A DNA stretch of 64,000 nt from Megaleporinus macrocephalus (lineage: Eukaryota > Chordata > Actinopteri > Characiformes > Anostomidae). Within the stretch, counting starts at the first letter, position 1. The number at the start of each line of letters is the position of its first letter. Both the position numbers and the translations under genes were made by a program. The DNA is taken from positions 43,792,189-43,856,188 of the forward strand of contig CM038720.1 in the NCBI GenBank assembly GCA_021613375.1, in the 5' to 3' direction. Below are positions 55,050 through 64,000 of this stretch, piece after piece. The notes under the pieces were generated by a model. That model was not told the DNA's origin. It ran no database searches and saw only the letters and a list, made by a program, of their open reading frames with translations.

Positions 55050-55161
55050 TTTCTTTTATGTTGTAAATTATTATTAGAGTGTATATTCTTCTTCTGCTAC
55101 TGTAAAAACTGCAATTTCCCCCTGGGGTCAATAAAGTATTTCTGATTCTGATTCTGATTTT
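55050..55161 (+). mobile_element. LINE 3' tail (same family as LINE copy A)
   Basis: TTCTTTTATGTTGTAAATTA to AATTTCCCCCTGGGGTCAAT, AAAGTATT and (CTGATT)n is nearly identical to 2328-2435. A 5'-truncated insertion of only about 110 bp. The minus strand is the same as some other tails in fish, but the length and position of this match are exact within the window. Confidence 0.88.
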
Positions 55162-55791
55162 CCAGTTCATGAGGATGATTTTCTTGGCGATGACTAGTGA
55201 CATCAAAAGTATTCTTTTGTTTTCTGTTGTTGTATTAGCTTGTTGTGTCTCCTAATAGGCAGAGTAATGGTGTTGGGTGAATATGAGTGGTTGGGGCTCG
55301 AGATAGGAGGGTGATAACTTCTTGCCACTTCTTAAATGTGTAATGGTATTTTTTTTTTCATAACACCTCAAAAAGTTTTTTTAATAAACAAATAAAGATT
55401 CAAACTCCCACATTTACAACAGGCATGTTACCAGAATGTAATACAAGCATCACATTTCAGTGACTAAGGTAGACAACTTGGATTAATTGTGAACACAATC
55501 ATTAGCTTTGAGTTAACACAATGTTAAAAACCACTTGGACATGTTTGATGGAGTTAGCATCTTAGTGAAGGTAAATAAGTAATCAAAGGTTAATTTATAA
55601 AATAAACTCTGCTGTATGCTGTACTCTGCTGCAGCCACTGCTAAGCCTCCTTCTACCACACAATGTTCACACTTCCTATCCTGCCCTGCTCCAATGAATA
55701 TAAAATGAACTATAATGTAAATCTAAAGAGAAGAATAAAAGAATAAAGAACTCTGATTTACACTAGAAAGCAAAACTATGGTTATATAATT
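55162..55791. other. Gene-free interval downstream of OR7
   Basis: AT-rich and without a coding signal. It should hold the OR7 3' UTR just below 55792. Confidence 0.5.
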
Positions 55792-56781
55792 TTAATCCCA
55801 TAGAATACTTTTCACTTGATCTTTCTTTGAAAAGTTCACCTTGGCTCGTTTATAGAGAACTTTAATAGCCTGTAAGACCTCCTCGGTCTTCAGAGTATAT
55901 ATGATGGGGTTTAACATAGGTGGAATAGCTTGTGTTAGAACTGAGTTGAGTATTCTAGTATTTGGATGTAGATTTGTTGTAAGAGCAGCAATATAAACAC
56001 TAATGATTGGTAGATAAAACATGGTCACTAATATGAGGTGGGAAGTGCAGGTTTTCATAGCTTTCATTCGATCAGCACCATGTGAGATCTTACACAGAGC
56101 ATAACCAATACAAACATAAGAGACAGATATTAGCAAAAATGGAATGCAAAGTACAGCAATATTGACATACGCCATCCTGAAATTAGGTGTATTATCATTA
56201 CAGGCTAGTCTGTAGGTAGGGCCATGATCACAGAAATAACTGTTAATTGTAGTAGATCTACAGAAGGACAGTCTGGTAATCAGAGCTATACGGACGGTAA
56301 GAAGAAAAATAGAGATAACCCACATAACACCAATAATCAGAGTCATTGTGGATTTGGTTACAATAGCGTGATACCTCAGAGGAAAACATATAGCAATCAC
56401 TCTGTCAAAGCACAAAGCAAGCAGAGTAAACGACTGCATGGTTATAAAGAGAAAAACAAAAAACATGCTTGTTAGACAGTCTTCATAAGATATCCACTGG
56501 TCCTCACGCAGAAACATGTCTGCATACTTTGGAATAAGAGCAGAACTTCCAAACAGATCAGACAAGGCCAAGTTAAAGACAGCGATATACTTTGCTGTGT
56601 GGAGAGTACGTGCCAGGTATATAGTACCCATTATAAAAGAGTTTCCTAAAACAGTAACAGCATATACAAAACACAGAAACATATAATAATACTTCACATG
56701 TGGCATGTTGTGCAATCCACTGATGTAAAATGCAGAGGGTCGAACAAATGTTGCATTGTCAATGGACTCCATGGAAGTCAT
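55792..56781 (-). CDS. Odorant receptor OR7 (7TM GPCR, teleost OR family), intact
   Basis: A 329-residue odorant receptor with NAT at N9, GNSFIMG, LHTAKYIAVFNLALSD, LALCFDRVIAICFPLRYHAI, FCDHGPTYRLACND, KAMKTCTSHLILV and PPMLNPIIYTLKTEEV. Compared with the other six it lacks one residue in TM5 (NIAVLCIPF against YIAVVLCIPL), an in-frame 3-bp loss. The C-terminus (VNFSKKDQVKSILWD) resembles that of OR2. Cysteine C232-equivalent (YALCKISHG) is also unusual. The start follows a slightly different acceptor (TTCAAG), and nine bases of the common 14-nt leader are missing. Intact otherwise. Confidence 0.94.
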   Translation of the reverse strand: MTSMESIDNATFVRPSAFYISGLHNMPHVKYYYMFLCFVYAVTVLGNSFIMGTIYLARTLHTAKYIAVFNLALSDLFGSSALIPKYADMFLREDQWISYEDCLTSMFFVFLFITMQSFTLLALCFDRVIAICFPLRYHAIVTKSTMTLIIGVMWVISIFLLTVRIALITRLSFCRSTTINSYFCDHGPTYRLACNDNTPNFRMAYVNIAVLCIPFLLISVSYVCIGYALCKISHGADRMKAMKTCTSHLILVTMFYLPIISVYIAALTTNLHPNTRILNSVLTQAIPPMLNPIIYTLKTEEVLQAIKVLYKRAKVNFSKKDQVKSILWD

Positions 56782-56788
56782 GTCTGGT

Positions 56789-57088
56789 CTTGAATAAATG
56801 AAAGAATAGTTATAGAATCTTCAGACAGTTCATTAGACTATACATCAAAATGTTAAACCAAATATAAATGATTAAGAAGAATCTAATATACAAAGTTAAC
56901 AGATAATGATAATCTCTGTAAAACTAATCAACACATTAAAACAACAGTACAGCATGTTAACGACTGATTCACAGTAGTTTGATATAATACCTTCTGCAGC
57001 AGAACAAAACCTTTCAGAGCAGAACTTCAGGAAAGATCACACACTTTTATAACTGGCTTACATTTACGTCATCCCCAAAAGCACACTT
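56789..57088 (-). promoter_or_regulatory. OR7 promoter, non-coding exon 1 and 5' intron
   Basis: Minus strand: a mutated AAGTGTGC block (57081-57088), TGACGTAA (57064-57071), TATA-like AGTTATAAAA (57045-57054), donor AAG/GTATTA (intron from 56990), and acceptor TTCAAG ending at 56789; intron 202 nt. Confidence 0.7.
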
Positions 57089-57300
57089 GCAAAAAAAACA
57101 CAAATCTCTATAGACAAGGTTGTATCCTAAACTAAAATACAGTTTCACTGAATTCCCAATGCAATCATACGTTTTCCCGTGTATGATATGATTTGTATAT
57201 TACAATAAATGATTGTTCAAAACAGAATGCAGGAATGTGATGGATGCATTTACAAAGCATTACATGCTGAATATTCCAGCAGTGTTCAGAGGCAGGAAGG

Positions 57301-57703
57301 TGTCACGTCACACATCAAATCTCTGTTTGCTCCCTCGAACTCCAATTCCCAACATGCATCTGTGGATCATGTGACTCCAGACTCCCGGTCAGCTGATCAA
57401 CGCAGATCAAGAGTTTTAGCCAGCAGCAGGACTATTTAAGCTCTCTGTTTGGACTCTTTTTTTGCAAAGTATTGAGTCCGTTTTTTTTACCTGCCTTTTT
57501 GCCTAGCCCCTATGTCACGTTCACTGAGTCTCCCTGGTAACATACTTGTAACGTTCTCTCCGACTATCCTTTTTGCTTTGCCCTTTCTGGTTTTTGTTGT
57601 TTGTGTTACTGCCCTTTTTGTACCCTGTCTGGTATACTTCTGAGTAAACCTCCCTCGGCCCATATCTGCAATATCTGCGTCTTCCTGGGTGTGCCATGTT
57701 ACA
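57301..57703 (+). mobile_element. Solo LTR, 403 bp
   Basis: TGTCACGTC at 57301 and TGTTACA at 57697-57703 form TG...CA ends with imperfect inverted termini. The flanks are GAAGG before and GAAGA after, a possible 5-bp target duplication with one mismatch. The interior is pyrimidine-rich and has CTATTTAAG (TATA-like, about 57431) and GAGTAAACC. No coding sequence. It lies above the OR7 promoter by about 210 bp. Confidence 0.65.
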
Positions 57704-57916
57704 GAAGATATCCAGGTAATATCCAAACTGTCTGTTTGCATAAACTGCTGCATGTCCTGATGTATTTTTAAAATTGCCACTTTTGTCTTTCTGCTACCAT
57801 TATCAATACCTGATACTTAAATACAAGCTAACGTATCTAACTTAACTATAGGCCCTGATATTTACAGAAATAGATTTTTAAAATATTTATTTTAATATAT
57901 TATTGTCTTTTACTGC

Positions 57917-58140
57917 TTTCAAGCAAAAAGCTTTGTGGAAGGTCATGCAGACAGCCCAGATTTATACACAAGGCGCTGCCTGAGGTCCCAGATAGCAAGC
58001 AGATTCAAGCCAAACCTGGTAAAGATATGGCTCTGCTGGCCCACTGTTGGTACTGGCAACCTGCATGTAAATAAAAAAAAAAAAACCTCATGTGGCCCAC
58101 AAGTTCCAAAACAAATCCTGTCCTCTTCTGGCACAGACAT
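57917..58140 (+). repeat. Second copy of the chimeric LINE/tail repeat
   Basis: CTTTCAAGCAAAAAGCTTTG, DLYTRRCLR (LINE C-terminal motif) and then the same change to CCCAGATAGCAAGCAGAT and a CAACCTGCATGTAAATAA tail. Compare 53541. It ends next to the opening of family X. Confidence 0.7.
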
Positions 58141-60640
58141 AAAAGCTTTAGCGAACGTTCAGCCAGGAAGACTCCAATGCTACGTCACTCTCTCATCTGT
58201 TACTCCAGCCAATCGCGGGCTGCCACCTGTCTTTAAAAATTTCAACTCATGCTTTTTATTTGCTGCCTTCAGGTGCTGATGTTTCTGCGTCTTTCTGATA
58301 GCTGTACCTGCTGAGTCCTTAAGCATAGTATTCCCATTTCGGATTCAGTTGCTGGTCCTGTTGCTCTATCTTCGCCAGTTTTCATATGTCGCCGTGTTCG
58401 TTTCCGTGTGTGCATGCCTTACTGGTCTTCTTGGCCTTCTGAAGCGATATTAGGACTTTTGGGGGATTCCGCTGGCCAGCGGCTTGTCACGGGAAGACCT
58501 CCTTATGCTGGCCGCTGACAGTTTGTACGATCCCCCAGGTCCTCCTGCGGGCTTTCTCTCAGGCCTCATCTACTTCAGCAGCACCCGCTCAAGACCACAA
58601 AGGCGGGAGGAAGCACTCTGCATAGTCGGCCTCTGTCAGGCGCCTCAAATCCAGGCTGGTTGTGTTGAAAGTCGCCTGGCTCAAACCACGGCTCAAGTTT
58701 GTGTCGGCTTTTGATGATCCTGGCCCCTCTTCCACCACTGTCGCTCCCGCTTTGGCCTTCGCTGCCTGCATGACCTCCCGGATGCCTCAGACTACTTTCA
58801 GCCTCTCAGCCGCCGTATTGCACAAGCTCTGGCTAGGCCTTTAGTTCCTCCTGCTACAGCAACTATCTCTCCTTACGTAAGGTCTGCCTTTCTTCCAGGT
58901 AAGAATGTTTTTGGCATCTCTGCTACTCCTCCGGCTAACGGCCATCAAATGGTGGATTACGGTAACATTTTTGTCTTTCTTAAAACCGCCAGTCCTTGGC
59001 TGCTGCGTAGTATGTCCTTCAGGGATTTTGCTGTCGGTTTTGTGTGTACAGGGATATTTTGTGTCATGTCTACTTTTAGCATGGAGAAACTAGACCTATA
59101 CCTGGCAATGACAGTAGATTTAGTCCACGATATTGATGTACGCTGTTTTATAAATAGCACAAGTAATTTTCTGCTGAATCTGTCTCGTTCATACATTTTT
59201 CAAATCAAGGCTGACCTGGTCATTCAAAGACACCGCGGTTATAGCACTCCAGTGTGTGCTCTCTCTAGTTCTCATGCCACTCCTCTGTCATGTGCCTTTA
59301 AGCCTACATGAGCTCAAACCTGTCTGCTCATCATGTAAGCACTCCGCAGGACAAGCACGGTTGCCCGGTTGTTGAATTAATGGGAACATATTGAGCAATA
59401 ATTAAATTAATCTGTTTCTTCTTTTCCTAATTGTAAATTTTCGCTTTTGCAAGGACTCTCACCCGAGAGCTGTTTGTCATTGTCAAGCCTTCAGTGCCAG
59501 GAGAATTTTAAGTGACCGTCCTGCCTCTCCTATTTTGCGTGCATTCACGTTTCGCAGACAATTTGCTCTCGCCAGGGCTGCAATTGAGCTATCGCCAGGG
59601 CTTCGTTTTGGCGTTCTTTCTCCTCTGTTATCATCTTTCATCGCTTAAAAATCCTCCAATCGGCACTGGGTCTACCTTACACCATGTCTGCTCCCTTAGC
59701 AACAGGAGTAATTCAAGTTAGTCTGCATTTTTCCTGTTACCCCCCTTCTCTCCCTTCGTGTGAATACCATTGGCGCTGTTACTTGCAGGTACTCTGTTTA
59801 GAAGTGTTTGATTTTGATTGTCTACCTATTCAAACATCGCTAATGTTACTCAGTGTATTCCTCTTGTGCTGTTTTTCTGGATTAGGTTTTGGTAAACAAT
59901 GATGTTCAGTTTGTTAAAGTGGCAGGTCGCAGCACTTTTGAGATTACACCTATTAATTCTGTGCACTGGCCTCTTTTGGCATTTTAGTAGTAATAATGCT
60001 ACTTTCAGTTGTAGAGGCGGTCCTTGTATATTTCAGGCTTTGTATAGGATCACAATTAATACTACAATGTGCATTTCGTTTTGCAGCCGTCGGATCATTT
60101 TCTGCTACTTGACTGCATCCTAAGGGGTCATGCGCTCATAAAAATAAAATTCCTTTGGCTTTTTTTAGCTGCAGGTGCTTTAGTAAGAAGAGTTTAATTC
60201 TGACTTGCCTTAATAGAATTTTATGTAAGCACAATGCATATATATATATGCGAATGTTATGCGTGTATATGGGCGTCCCAAGTGAATGACTGTATATGGG
60301 GCCGCGTCCCAAGTGAATGGAATGTGTGTGCAAGGGACCGTGTCCTGAGCTAACAGAATGCACGTGCACCGGCCCATGTCCGAGCAAATGGAATGCATTC
60401 GTGGGAAGCTCAAGCCTCAAGCAACAGGATGCATGTGAGGGCCAAGACCCAAAACGAAAGTTGCATGTGAGGGCCAAGACCCAACAAAAAGTTGCATGTC
60501 TGGGCCGAGATCCGACAAAAGTTGCATGTGCGGGCCGAGACCCAAATAAAAAGTTGCATGTGTGGGCCGAGATCCGACAAAAGTTGCATGTGCGGGCCAA
60601 GACCCAAATGAAAAGTTGCATGTGTGGGCCGAGACCCAAG
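58141..60640 (+). repeat. Unclassified interspersed repeat, family X copy 2
   Basis: Opens with AAAGCTTTAGCGAACGTTCA and GCCAGGAAGACTCCAATGCT, like 10353-10400. It contains a GC-richer coding-like part at 58480-58890 (AADSLYDPPGPPAGFLSG on the plus strand) with no recognised domain. It ends in GCATGT/GGGCC tandem units (60240-60636). About 2.5 kb long against about 1.4 kb at copy 1. An autonomous/non-autonomous pair is possible but unproven. Confidence 0.45.
60459..60636 (+). repeat. Dimeric minisatellite, alternating 30- and 32-bp units
   Basis: Units start GTTGCATGTG(T/C)GGGCC. One type continues GAGATCCGACAAAA, the other (G/A)AGACCCAAAT(A/G)AAAA, and they alternate A-B-A-B, making a 62-bp higher-order repeat. 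More diverged units extend upstream to about 60300. Confidence 0.85.
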
Positions 60641-60786
60641 TCAAGTCAAGTCATGTGGGTTTTATTGTCATTTCATCTACATACAGAGTACACAGTGAAA
60701 CGAAACAACGTTCCTCCAGGACCATGGTGCAACATAGACAGTGCATACAAGACACAAGTGCAACACGAATAAACAAGTGCGGACAA

Positions 60787-60962
60787 ACAAAACAACACAA
60801 CACAGTACAGACAACACAACACAGTACAGAAACAACACAACACAGTACAGTACAGACAGAACACAACACAGTACAGACAACACAACACAGTACAGACAAC
60901 ACAACACAGTACAGACAGAACACAACACAGTACAGACAGAACACAACACAGTACAGACAGAG
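60787..60962 (-). repeat. 20-22-bp minisatellite in the LINE D 3' region
   Basis: About eight units of ACACAACACAGTACAGACAA or ACACAACACAGTACAGACAGAA. The minus strand gives cysteine-rich pseudo-proteins (CVVLSVLC), which I reject as genes. Confidence 0.93.
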
Positions 60963-61137
60963 AATAATAAATAATTGCTGGTAGTGTGCAAATTGTGCAA
61001 CGTGTAATAAATAGAGTCCAGTGAGGTAGTAGAGTTATAGTGCAATGCTTTGTGCAAAAATGCTCCCCTTTTTTATCTGGGGTAAATGGTTGGAGAGAGA
61101 GAGCGAGAGAGTGTACATGTACCAGAAAGATATCAGT

Positions 61138-61800
61138 TCAGACGTTGAGTTGTGTTGAGAAGTCTTGGGGGAAGAAACTGTTGCAGAGTCTGGTCGTGTT
61201 GGACCGGACGCTGTGGTACCTTCTTCCTGATGGCAGGAGGGAGAACAGTCTGTGTGAAGGGTGGGTGGGGTCATCCACAATGCTGGTTGTTTTGCAGATG
61301 CAGCGGGTGGTGTAAATGTCCAAGACAGAAGGGAGAGAGACTCCGATGATCCTCTCAGCTGTCCTCACAATGCGTTGGAGGGACTTGCGGTCAGAGGCTG
61401 TGCAGGTCCCAAACCAGGCAATGATGCAGCTGCTTAGGATGCTCTCTATGGTTCCCCTATAGAAGAGGGTGAGGATGGGTGGAGGGAGACGGGCCTTTCT
61501 CAGCTTCCGGAGGAAGTAGAGACGCTGCTGGGCTTTCTTGGCTGTAGAGCTGGTGTTCAGGGACCAGGTGAGGTTCTCCGCTAGGTGGACACCAAGGAAC
61601 TTGGTGCTCTTAACGATCTCCACAGAGGAGCCGTTGATGTTAAGCGGAGAGTGGACCGGTCTTGATTTCCTGAAGTCAACAACCATTTCCTTGGTCTTCT
61701 CTACATTCCAGTGAAGGTTGTTGACTGTACACCAGTCTGTCAGCTGCTGTACCTCCTCCCTGTATGCTGACTCGTCGCCTTTGCTGATGAGACCCAGCAC
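61138..61800 (-). pseudogene. LINE D reverse transcriptase thumb/C-terminus
   Basis: LGLISKGDESAYREEVQQL, NLHWNVEKTKEMVVDFRKS, KFLGVHLAENLTWSLNT, LPPPILTLFYRGTIESILSS, ASDRKSLQRIVRTAERIIG and DIYTTRCICKT, ending LCNSFFPQDFSTQ. The frame is continuous for 220 codons. The FADDTTV box lies just above (about 61800-61825), preceded by a stop. Confidence 0.88.
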
Positions 61801-61886
61801 AGTTGTATCATCGGCGAACTATATGATGCTGTTAGAACTGTGTTTCGCAACACAGTCATGAGTCAGCAGGGTGAACAACAGAGGAC

Positions 61887-62990
61887 TCAGTACACTGCTC
61901 CAGTGTTCATGGTGATGGTGCTGGAGCTGCTGTCCCCGAACCGGACTAACTGGGGCCTCCCTGTCAAGTAGTTTAGGATCCAGTTGCACAGGGGGGTGTT
62001 GAGGCCCAGCAGGCTTAACTTTCTGGTGAGATTCTGTGGGATGATGGTGTTGAATGCTGAACTGAAGTCTATGAACAGCATTCTGACGTAGGTGTCCTTC
62101 TTCTCCAGGTGGGTAAGGGAGAGATGAAGGGTGGTGGTGATGGCATCGTCCGTGGAGCGGTTGGGATGATATGCAAATTGCAGGGGGTCCAATGAAGAGG
62201 GCAGTTGGGTCTTGATGTTCCTCATGACTAGCCTCTCAAAGCACTTCATGATGATGGGCGTGAGAGCTACGGGACGGTAGTCATTGAGGCAGGACACCGT
62301 GGACTTCTTCGGCACGGGGATGATGGTGGTGGTTTTGAGGCACGTTGGGACAGTGGAGCTGCACAGGGAGACATTGAAGATGTCCGTGAGAACATCTGTC
62401 AACTGGTCTGCACACTCTCTGAGCACTCTGCCAGGGATGTTGTCAGGTCCTGCAGCTTTCTGTGGGTTGACTCTGCGCAGAGTTTTCCTCACATCCACTG
62501 CAGTCAGGCACAACACCTGCTCGTCTGGCTTGGGTGTGAATTTGCTCACCAACGTGTTGTTCTGAGCCTCAAACTGTGCATAAAAGTCGTTTAGGGCATC
62601 GGGGAGGAAGGCATCACTGTCACAGGACGGTGGCATTGTCCTGTAGTGTGTGATTTCCTGGATGCCCTGCCACATGCGCCGCGTGTCACCCGTGTCCTTG
62701 AAGTGGTTGTGGATTCTCTGGGCATGTGCGCGCTTTGCCTCTCGGATGGCTTGTGACAATTTGGCTCTTACTTTTCTTAGGGCCGCCTTGTCACCCACTC
62801 TGAAGGCCGAGTTGCGGGTCCTCAGTAGCGCACGCACCTCAGGAGTCATCCACGGCTTCTGGTTTGGGCGTGTGGTGATGGTCTTGGAGACAGTGACATC
62901 ATCAATACACTTGTTGATGTAGCCAGTGACTGATGCTGTGTACTCCTCCAAGTTAACAGAGTCGCCTTCAGTCGCAGCCTCCCTGAACAT
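61887..62990 (-). pseudogene. LINE D linker and reverse transcriptase core
   Basis: [20 protein letters not shown] (linker), [67 protein letters not shown] and [15 protein letters not shown]. It is lost at NTGA, where PQGCVLSP should follow. The identical family piece at 39975-40290 aligns to the last third. Confidence 0.88.
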
Positions 62991-63988
62991 GTCCCATGCA
63001 GTGCACTCAAAAGAGTCCTGAAGGGCAGAGATGCTCCTGCCGGCCAGGTTTTCACCTGCTTCTGAACTGGTCTGGAGCGTCTGATGAGGGGTGTGTAAGC
63101 TGGAGTCAGATACACAGACATGTGGTCCGAGAACGTGAGGTGGGGGCGGGGCTCCGCCCGGTACGCGCTGGGTATGTTTGTGTAAACAAGGTCCAACGCG
63201 TTCGCTCCTCTCGTGGCAAAGTCCACATGCTGATGGAATTTAGGGAGGACTGACTGGAGATTAGCGTGGTTGAAATCTCCGGAGACAGTGAACAGTGCGT
63301 CTGGATGTCTGGTCTGCAGATTGCTGATACCCCCGTGCAGCTCCCACAGTGCCTCTTTAGCATTAGCATTAGCGCTAGGCGGTATGTACACGGCGGCTAT
63401 CAGCACGGCGGAGAATTCCCGTACTAAATAAAAAGGTCTGCACTTGACTATGACGAACTCCACGAGCGGAGAGCAGTGCTTGGCGACAGTCACAGCGTTG
63501 TTGCACCATTCTGTGTTGATGTAAACACACACGCCTCCACCGCGGGTCTTCCCGGACAGAGCCGCGCTCCTATCCGCTCTGAACGAGGCTAGCCCGTCTA
63601 GTTGAATGGCGCTGTCTGGAATGCTGTCGCTGAGCCACGATTCCACAAAGACTAGAGCACAGCAGTCTCTGAACTCTCGCTGGGTCGCTCGCTGGAGTCA
63701 AATGCAGCCCAGTTTATTATCGAGGGAGCAGACGTTTGCGAGGAATAGCGATGGTATAGCCGGGCGGCTAGGGCTAGCCTTTAGCCTCGCGCGAACCCCG
63801 GCTCTCTTACCGCGCTTCCGCTTTCGCTCGCACCGCTTGCGATGACACTTCCGCCGGGCTCCGCCATCAGGAAACGCCGCGGACTGCAGGTCGAGCTCTT
63901 GTAGCGTCTGTAGAACTTCGTCCGAAAGATTGTTTTTAGGCTGATTTCTCCACTGAAGCAGGGTCTGGCGGTGGTAGGATATGTGCAC
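62846..63988 (-). pseudogene. LINE D endonuclease with one premature stop
   Basis: N-part RKCHRKRCERKRKRGKR and SLFLANVCSLDNKLGCI, then an in-frame TGA near 63697, then [41 protein letters not shown] and [13 protein letters not shown]. Same architecture as LINE copy C (compare RRKRCERSRKHG), so C and D belong to related subfamilies. Confidence 0.87.
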
Positions 63989-64000
63989 AGGTGTTCCGAT

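Larger units (their letters stand above)
60637..64000 (-). mobile_element. LINE copy D (CR1/L2/Rex1 group), runs off the right edge
   Basis: A minus-strand LINE. The 3' tail is at 60637-60790 (AAGTCAAGTCAAGTCATGTG, TTTTATTGTCATTTCATC), then a small minisatellite, RT C-terminus 61138-61800, RT core and linker 61887-62990, endonuclease 62846-63988. Breaks are an in-frame stop at about 63700, a frameshift near 62950-62990, and a damaged region with a stop just before FADD (61800-61890). All domains are present, so it was a near full-length insertion. Confidence 0.88.

Noticed and set aside
33552..56475. Plus-strand open frames opposite the receptors (33552-33965, 35784-36209, 48511-48936, 56224-56475 and similar), alike to each other
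   Set aside because: They lie antisense within OR coding sequence; their similarity only mirrors the duplication of the OR genes.
60651..61057. Cysteine-rich minus-strand open frames (CVVLSVLC repeats)
   Set aside because: Translation of a 20-22-bp minisatellite in the 3' region of a LINE.

Overview
The window reads as nuclear DNA of a teleost fish. It carries a one-way cluster of seven intact, intronless-coding odorant receptor (OR) genes of the fish-type 7TM family, set in dense transposon debris typical of ray-finned fish: CR1/L2/Rex1-group LINEs, an RTE-like LINE, chromodomain Ty3/gypsy elements, solo LTRs, Tc1/mariner relics and many minisatellites. The common tail repeat with (ACTTG)n and the L2 subfamilies suggest an otophysan (catfish- or characin-like) fish, but that is only a tentative reading.

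Layout. 1-5.7 kb: a decayed LINE, a Ty3/gypsy remnant and a second LINE whose 3' end has become a 42-bp minisatellite. 5.7-8.8 kb: mostly featureless, with small repeat tails. 8.8-10.1 kb: OR1. 10.4-14.6 kb: an unclassified repeat and Tc1/mariner relics with a LINE piece inside. 15.6-16.9 kb: OR2. 17.5-23.2 kb: a near full-length L2 element (SGNH-esterase ORF1, endonuclease and reverse transcriptase ORF2, modular 3' UTR) broken by frameshifts. 24-30 kb: nested LINE pieces, a solo LTR with a 5-bp target duplication, a gypsy 3' end and a split L2 copy. 30.1-36.7 kb: OR3, OR4, OR5. 36.7-47.6 kb: retroelements inserted into duplicated OR flanks. 48.1-49.4 kb: OR6. 50-51.7 kb: a 39-bp minisatellite. 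52-55.2 kb: LINE relics. 55.8-57.1 kb: OR7. 57.3-64 kb: a solo LTR, an unclassified repeat and a large minus-strand LINE that runs off the window.

All seven ORs lie on the minus strand. Each has the same upstream plan: a GCACACCT block, a CRE/ATF-like site, a TATA box, a very short non-coding first exon with a splice donor, an intron of about 180-215 nt, and an acceptor a few bases before the ATG. This shared architecture is the most coherent regulatory signal in the window. OR4, OR5 and OR6 are young duplicates (8-11 amino-acid differences in 320) whose flanks are duplicated as well. TE insertions present in only some of the copies give a relative order of events. I found no host gene other than the ORs, no RNA gene and no CRISPR. 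No novel biochemical system is evident; the interesting points concern promoter architecture, duplication history and repeat biology.
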